Positions 58,172-64,000 of a DNA stretch of 64,000 nt are shown one piece after another; the first letter of the stretch is position 1, and each line of letters opens with the position of its first letter. Made by a program: the position numbers and the translations under genes. A model generated the notes under the pieces. The model saw only the letters and a list, made by a program, of their open reading frames with translations, searched no databases and was not told where the DNA came from. Location: assembly GCA_013076295.1 (NCBI GenBank), contig RQOL01000772.1, forward strand, positions 2,108,001-2,172,000, read 5' to 3'. This DNA is from Sanderia malayensis (lineage: Eukaryota; Cnidaria; Scyphozoa; Semaeostomeae; Pelagiidae).

Positions 58172-61100
58172 ATGCCTGAAGATTTTCATCAAAATGTCAG
58201 TGGAGCTTTTCATTGTTTGCTTAAAAATATTTCCTTCGATCAGTTCCCATGTGGCAGCGGGAATTGGGTAAGCAATTCCTATGATTTCTCATTTCTTTGT
58301 TCAATAATTTCAATAAAAGTTCCACATTGGAAGCATTTAGGTTCATATTTTTTATATTATTCACTGCAATGAATCATAATTTATAATAGTGAAGCTATAA
58401 AATATTTACCGTTTTAGAGAAGCGAAAATAAGTGGAGATGCGAAGCCCCTGATTTATTGAATCCTTCTAAAGGTTAGTTTTAAAAAGCCTTTTATTTGTT
58501 GATGTTTTGAATTGAAAGTAATTAATTGCAATGCGTGGCTATTTGTCTTCGATATTCCATGATGCAACATTGACACCATGAAACATCATGAATACGTTAT
58601 GCTCTGTTCAGGAATTGGAATTGATTTTTATTTGCTTTGCCCTGACTTTTGATTTCTTCTAGAGCCCGATGCGAGGTTGGAATCCATACAAAGTTTGAAA
58701 GATTTGGCCGATGTACCTCCATTTGTTAACAAACCAGACTGGAGTGAAAATATTCCAGCACTGAGGCAATTGGCCATAGAAAACCCTGAGAGAATCAACG
58801 AGAAAAACATTGTTACCCATTTTACAAAGTTAAGGCTTGTAGGAATGAACGTGAGCTATGCATGTTGATAAATGTAATCATCATTATATTTGCAACTATT
58901 TCTAGACAACTTTATAATATAGTATTTAATTTTTTATCTTTCAGATTGCAGATGTTGATGAAGGTTTATTGAAGTTTATAAATCTTGAAGAATTGACGCT
59001 AAGTGCAAATAAGCTCGCGAAGATTAATCCAAGAAATATTCCAAAAAACCTGAAGGTGAGGTGAAGTTGTGATTCTATTTGTACTTAATTAGATTGTGCA
59101 TGTCTCCAATTTTTAAAATGTCTTTCGGTTGCTATACAGTCGAATCTCGCTATCTCGAGAAACTCAACTTGCTATCTCGAACAGATTTCCATTTCCCCTC
59201 ATTCTCTATTTGGGTGACTTCAGGTCGGATATCTTGAACTCCCGCCATGTCGAACAAATTTTCATTTCCCCTGCGAGTTCGAGATAGCGAGAGTTGCCTG
59301 TAATTACATGTTTGTTTAAGCGAATCTTCTTGCTGAAGTCCATTCTTTCGTTACAGTTGCTGGAGCTATACGGTAACAATATAACAGAAATAAAAGGTTT
59401 ACCAAAATTATTGCCTTCCTTGGTTCATTTTGGTGCTGGACTAAATCGACTGAATACTATATCTGGAGTATTACAAGAGAATAGCTGGTAAACGATTTCG
59501 TGTCGTTATCACATGGATTATAATCGCATGTATCACATCTTTAAATTTATATTAAATGTCTTCCATGTAATGTTGCTTCTTGTTTCTTGAAAGGATCAAC
59601 CTGATGTCACTTGATTTGTCAGCGAATGAAATCACAGATTTAAGAGTTACCCTTCAAAGTTTGAAGCTGCTGCCAAAACTAAGTAACTTACTGCTGAAGG
59701 GCAATCCTCTATCTGTAAGTTGGCCAATACAAACTGATTTGTTTTTATGCACGTTTGTTATTTATTTCATAGGTGTTCTAACATCGCTGCCAAATGATAT
59801 TTTTGCGCTTTCCCTTAGCTTTCTTCAGGTTATCGAGGTCTGGTTGTTGATACCTTGAAGCAGCTCAAAGCACTGGACGATCAGCAAATATCAGCAGATG
59901 AAAAGCACAAATTCAAAGGCACAAGCAAACTCAAAGGTAGATGAAAAAAAGATGAAATATTAGCCAAACTTGCCACATGTTGGATTTTTTCATAAGTAAT
60001 GAGCATTTTTATCAAATTGGTAATACTCTTATTAATTTGTTTATAATCGTGTTTAGGATTGTGTGTGGATGAAGCAATCGTTGATATTAGTTTCAGCAGT
60101 TTGAATGGAATACGACCGGGTGCAGAATTTGAGGTAAGCCTGGATCCATCCAGATTAATCTATGATTATCTCAATCGTTGTCTAAAGAGAGTGTTCCATA
60201 TCATGATGGAATACCAGGGTGCTGCGGTCGTGAGATTTAAAGCAAAATACTTTTCATGCGTGTTTGTATAGGTAATGTATTTCACTTGGGGCAAGAGCTC
60301 GCTTGGGGCCAGCTTTTGAAACATTTATGCTAGAAGGCTGAGAATGGTCTCAAACTGACCAGAAGGTCCTAATTAGTAGGATTCGACCCCTTGTGAGTGA
60401 CATTTCGATCTATTTCCAAATTTGACTTTTCTAACCCTAGCTTTATGTATGATAGGTAATGTATTTCAGTTGGGGCAAGAGCTCGCCTGGGGTCAATTTT
60501 TTAAATATTTATGCTAGAAGGCTGGGAATGGTCTCAAACTGATTAGAAGGTCCAAATTAGTAGGATTGGATCCCTTGTGAGTGACATTTCGATCTGTTTC
60601 CAAATTTGATTTTTCTAACCCTACTTTTATGTATGATAGGTAATGTATTTCAGTTGGAGTAAGAGCTCGCCAGGGGCCAACTTTTGAAATATTTATGCTA
60701 GAAGGCTGGGAATGGTCTCAAACTGACCAGAAGGTCCTAATTAGTAGGATTCGACCCCTTGTGAGTGACATTTCGATCTATTTCCAAATTTGATTTATCT
60801 AACCCTAGCTCTATGTATGATAGGTAGCTAATGTATTTCACTTGGGGCAAGAGCTCGTCTGGGGCCAACTTTTGAAACATTTATGCTAGAAGGCTGAGAA
60901 TGGTCTCAAACTGACCAGAAGGTCCTAATTAGTAGGATTCGACCCCTTGTGAGTGACATTTCGATCTATTTCCAAATTTGACTTTTCTAACCCTAGCTTT
61001 ATGTATGATAGGTAATGTATTTCAGTTGGGGCAAGAGCTCGCCTGGGGTCAATTTTTTAAATATTTATGCTAGAAGGCTGGGAATGGTCTCAAACTGATT

Positions 61101-63921
61101 AGAAGGTCCAAATTAGTAGGATTGGATCCCTTGTGAGTGACATTTCGATCTATTTGCAAATTTGATTTTTCTAACCCTAGCTTTATGTAATGATAGGTAA
61201 TGTATTTCACTTGGGGCAAGAGCTCGCCCGGGGCCAACTTTGGAAATATTTATGCTAGAAGGCTGGGAATGGTCTCAAACTGATTAGAAGGTCCAAATTA
61301 GTAGGATTGGATCCCTTGTGAGTGACATTTCGATCTATTTGCAAATTTGATTTTTCTAACCCTAGCTTTATGTAATGATAGGTAATGTATTTCACTTGGG
61401 GCAAGAGCTCGCCTGGGGCCAACTTTGGAAATATTTATGCTAGAAGGCTGGGAATGGTCTCAAACTGATCAGAAGGCCCTAATTAGTAGGATTGGACCCC
61501 TTGTGAGTGACATTTCGATCTATTTCCAAATTTGATTTTTCTAACCCTAGCTCTATGTATGATAGGTAGCTAATGTATTTCACTTGGGGCAAGAGCTCGT
61601 CTGGGGCCAACTTTTGAAACATTTATGCTAGAAGGCTGAGAACGGTCTCAAACTGACCAGAAGGTCCTAATTAGTAGGATTCGACCCCTTGTGAGTGACA
61701 TTTCGATCTATTTCCAAATTTGATTTTTCTAACCCTAGCTTTATGTATGATAGGTAATGTATTTCACTTGGGGCAAGAGCTCGCCTGGGGCCAACTTTGG
61801 AAATATTTATGCTAGAAGGCTGGGAATGGTCTCAAACTGATTAGAAGGTCCAAATTAGTAGGATTGGATCTTTTGTGAGTGACATTTCGATCTATTTGCA
61901 AATTTGATTTTTCTAACCCCAGCTTTATGTAATGATAGGTAATGTATTTCACTTGGGGCAAGAGCTCGCCCGGGGCCAACTTTGGAAATATTTATGCTAG
62001 AAGGCTGGGAATGGTCTCAAACTGATTAGAAGGTCCAAAACTGATCAGAAGGCCCTAATTAGTAGGATTGGAGCCCTTGTGAGTGACATTTCGATCTATT
62101 TCCAAATTTGATTTTTCTAACCCTAGCTTAATGTATGATATTGTATTATGTATTACACTTGTACTCTTTATGGTAGAATGTTTTATGTAGCGAGGGATTT
62201 TATGATGAAAATTTTCAACCACAGATCCTGTTGCTTTAATCATTCTGTTTGTTTTTAGAATGATAACGGAGAGGAGTTTCCCAGGACAGACTACAGATAC
62301 CAGGTGGTGTACAATTTTCTGCAAAACTCGACTGTCAAGAAAAGAAAGGTATCAGAGGAACACAAGATTGTTGACAAAGGTATTTTACTGCTTTAACTCG
62401 CATTTTTTGGTTTCTTGTTCTATTCTGTTAATTATGTGCTTTGGTAGTGTGATGCAGCATAATTATCTAGCTGAATCATTTGTAGATGTGAATGAATGTG
62501 CGGCTGATTTTGAAGATCGAACGAGTTGCAGTGATTCAGACGGAGATTCGTCATTGAGAACTGAATCACCTGTTGCACAACATGGTATGCCCTGTTCTCG
62601 TTTTATCAAACTCCAGGCTATCAAACTTTATCATGTCTACTGAAACTATAATAATAATATCGAATAGTATGTTAATCATAAAGTTGATCACCGAATGCTG
62701 ATTATGGTGCATGAATTTTCTTAGATTATCTCAGATTGAGGAAGACAAAGGAGAAGAACTTCACAGAAGAACCAATTGAGTTGGATTATGAGACAGTTCT
62801 GATGACGTCAGATCTTGTGAATCTCAAGCGGTTCCTATCTAAAGGAATCACGTTGAAGTTGGTTGAGAATAAAGTGATTGTTAGTCCTGATCCTCCGTCA
62901 ATGCAAGAAGATAATTTATCTGTGTTTGCAGAAGGAGACACAGGTAAGATTGGCCCACGGATAGGGGAATTTTTCAATAGAAATATTAATGATGATGAAT
63001 GCCATTCCATTCTATTTTGAACAGATGGTAAGAGTAACAAGGCTGGTAAAATTAAAGCAATTCAGAAAGATAAACAAAAACACATCCCGCCACCAGTGAA
63101 GGTAGATTTCCATTTCTCGACACACTGCATCAATCATGACTTCCCTGTTGTTTTAGTCTTCTTTGATATTGTAGCCTCTTTTTGATTTCAGCCTTCTACC
63201 AGTAAAGACACAAAGTCGAAAGGCAAGAAAGGAAACAAAGGAGAAGATGTCGACGTGTTTGAATTATCACGCGAATCAAAAGACATCGCTGAAGCGTGTT
63301 TGTCTTTAGAAGCGTTTACATCAGGTTCGTCAGCTTCTCTGCTCTTTTATTTCAGCACTCGGTTACGCACTGCTTCAAAAAGCCGCGCGGTTTTTCCTCA
63401 AGCGGTACTTTAAATCTCTCGCGACATCCAGTAAACGATTGTTCTTTGCTGGTCTTGTTAGGGTCGAAGTCCTTCGAGGCAGATATAACGCTAAAGCGGA
63501 TCGAATCAATTGAAAAAGAGGCTGCGAGTGAAGACGTGAAAGAGGCCAAGCCAACACCCAATAAGCAGCCTTCAAACACTGATTCAAAGAAAAGGGCTAG
63601 AGGTGGGGGGAAGTTCATTGCACAAGTTTCTCTCTTTGTTTCAAATGTTTTTGATTCTGCAATTTGTAAATTTGTCCCTCTGTACTTCTTATTTAAGATC
63701 GGAAAAATTCAGTGAATACCTCGTCAACACCGTTGAATAGAAATAAGTCTCCAACATCAACAAGGAAAGCAAGAGGCAAAGAAAACAAATGTTTAGTTGA
63801 GATAACCGAAACAGAACAACTGCAGTCATGTTTTTCTGGAATTACAGTTCGTGTCAAACTGAACCTGCGCAGCTGGAAAACTGCGAAGGAGGTTCAAGAT
63901 TGGATCAATGACAACATCTGA
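58172..63921 (+). CDS. LRRC43: Leucine-rich repeat-containing protein 43
   Basis: Fifteen or so exons: 58172-58267 (MPEDFHQNVSGAFHCLLK), about 58418-58470, 58663-58850 (NKPDWSENIPALRQLAI), 58945-59054 (LLKFINLEELTLSANKLA), about 59356-59487 (LLELYGNNITEIKGLP), about 59595-59713 (LMSLDLSANEITDLRVTL, LLLKGNPLS), about 59830-59936 (YRGLVVDTLKQLKALDD), 60058-60133, 62260 to about 62380 (YRYQVVYNFLQN), about 62487-62583, 62725-62943 (LDYETVLMTSDLVNLKRFLS), then lysine-rich exons to 63921 (SGITVRVKLNLRSW). LRR order, the YRGL..D.L..L..LDD block and the low-complexity KGK region near the C-terminus match the LRRC43 family. The LRRs bind partners; its expression in other animals follows motile cilia. 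One intron carries a satellite array. Confidence 0.88.
59140..59306. mobile_element. Short MITE in an LRRC43 intron
   Basis: CAGTCGAATCTCGCTATCTCG and GTTCGAGATAGCGAGAGTTG are inverted ends about 160 bp apart. Inside, TTTCCATTTCCCCT and TTTTCATTTCCCCT repeat. The CGAGATAGCGAG motif also marks fragments at 36.3-36.5 kb. Confidence 0.65.
60271..62141. repeat. Ten-copy tandem satellite, unit 184-188 bp, in LRRC43 intron
   Basis: Units begin with GGTAATGTATTTCACTTGGG at 60271, 60455, 60639, 60823, 61011, 61196, 61381, 61565, 61753 and 61938. All share CAAGAGCTCGCC, TTTATGCTAGAAGGCTG, GGTCTCAAACTGA and TGAGTGACATTTCGATCT. Units 1-2 and 4-5 form near-identical pairs, and units starting GGTAGCTAATG (60823, 61565) carry a 4-bp insertion, so blocks of several units were duplicated together. 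The last unit has an internal partial duplication. No protein frame. Confidence 0.95.
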
Positions 63922-64000
63922 TTTGATATCTGTTTATTTATTTATGTAACTTGATTGCTTGTTTGCCCGTATTTATAGCCTGTATGTACTTCAACAACTC
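63922..64000. other. LRRC43 3' UTR, runs off the window
   Basis: Non-coding sequence after the LRRC43 stop; no poly(A) signal is seen before the window ends. Confidence 0.5.

Noticed and set aside
60271..62141. Regular repeats as a CRISPR-like array
   Set aside because: Units are 184 bp and contiguous, without spacers, and lie in an animal intron.

Overview
The window is nuclear DNA from an animal. It has intron-rich genes (many exons of 60-250 bp, GT-AG introns), low GC, TTAGGG-type interstitial repeats, a metazoan-type tRNA-Gln, and orthologues of ciliary, meiotic and mitochondrial genes. The mix (a four-unit carboxypeptidase D, a dynamin-like GTPase I know mainly from outside vertebrates, an AbfB-like plus thrombospondin secreted protein, many foldback transposons and MITEs) suggests a non-vertebrate, perhaps an early-branching marine invertebrate such as a sponge or cnidarian. 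The species cannot be fixed from the sequence.

Layout: 0-5.4 kb holds convergent CFAP119-like (+) and MND1 (-). At 5.7-6.5 kb is a tRNA-like head followed by a telomere-like palindromic minisatellite. APPBP2 (+) follows at 6.9-11.6 kb, then a dynamin-like GTPase with two C-terminal membrane segments (-, 12.3-16.3 kb), divergent from POLD4 (+, 16.6-17.3 kb). Carboxypeptidase D (-, 17.7-23.9 kb) has two catalytically complete and two degenerate carboxypeptidase units. At 24.4-25.3 kb is a second copy of the tRNA-like/minisatellite repeat.

From 25.5 to 38.9 kb there appears to be a tiny two-exon gene (-) whose single intron holds a 12.77-kb transposon (26024-38790). The transposon is bounded by a 10-bp direct repeat and has inverted arms of about 1.4 and 1.75 kb built from ~177-bp tandem units. 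Its minus-strand gene encodes a Mutator/NOF-like transposase, a PHD finger, a ubiquitin-specific protease, a Ulp1/C48-like protease and a macrodomain-like tail, with several frameshifts. This is the most unusual system in the window.

From 39 kb come TXNDC17 (+), HSCB (+), an intronless atypical Rho-family GTPase (-), and a secreted AbfB-like/TSP1 protein (+, 43.6-49.8 kb) with a 1.98-kb composite foldback element (8-bp target duplication) in its last intron. Then follow tRNA-Gln(CUG), an MPST-like sulfurtransferase (+), a SAM-domain zinc-finger protein (+), and LRRC43 (+, to 63.9 kb). LRRC43 has a candidate RFX X-box upstream and a ten-copy ~184-bp satellite in one intron.

The genes do not form a pathway; each serves an unrelated housekeeping, ciliary, meiotic or secretory role. 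What links the regions is repeat biology: palindromes, foldbacks and minisatellites repeatedly occupy introns and intergenic gaps. All gene structures are hand-spliced from the sequence, so exon ends may be off by a few bases.
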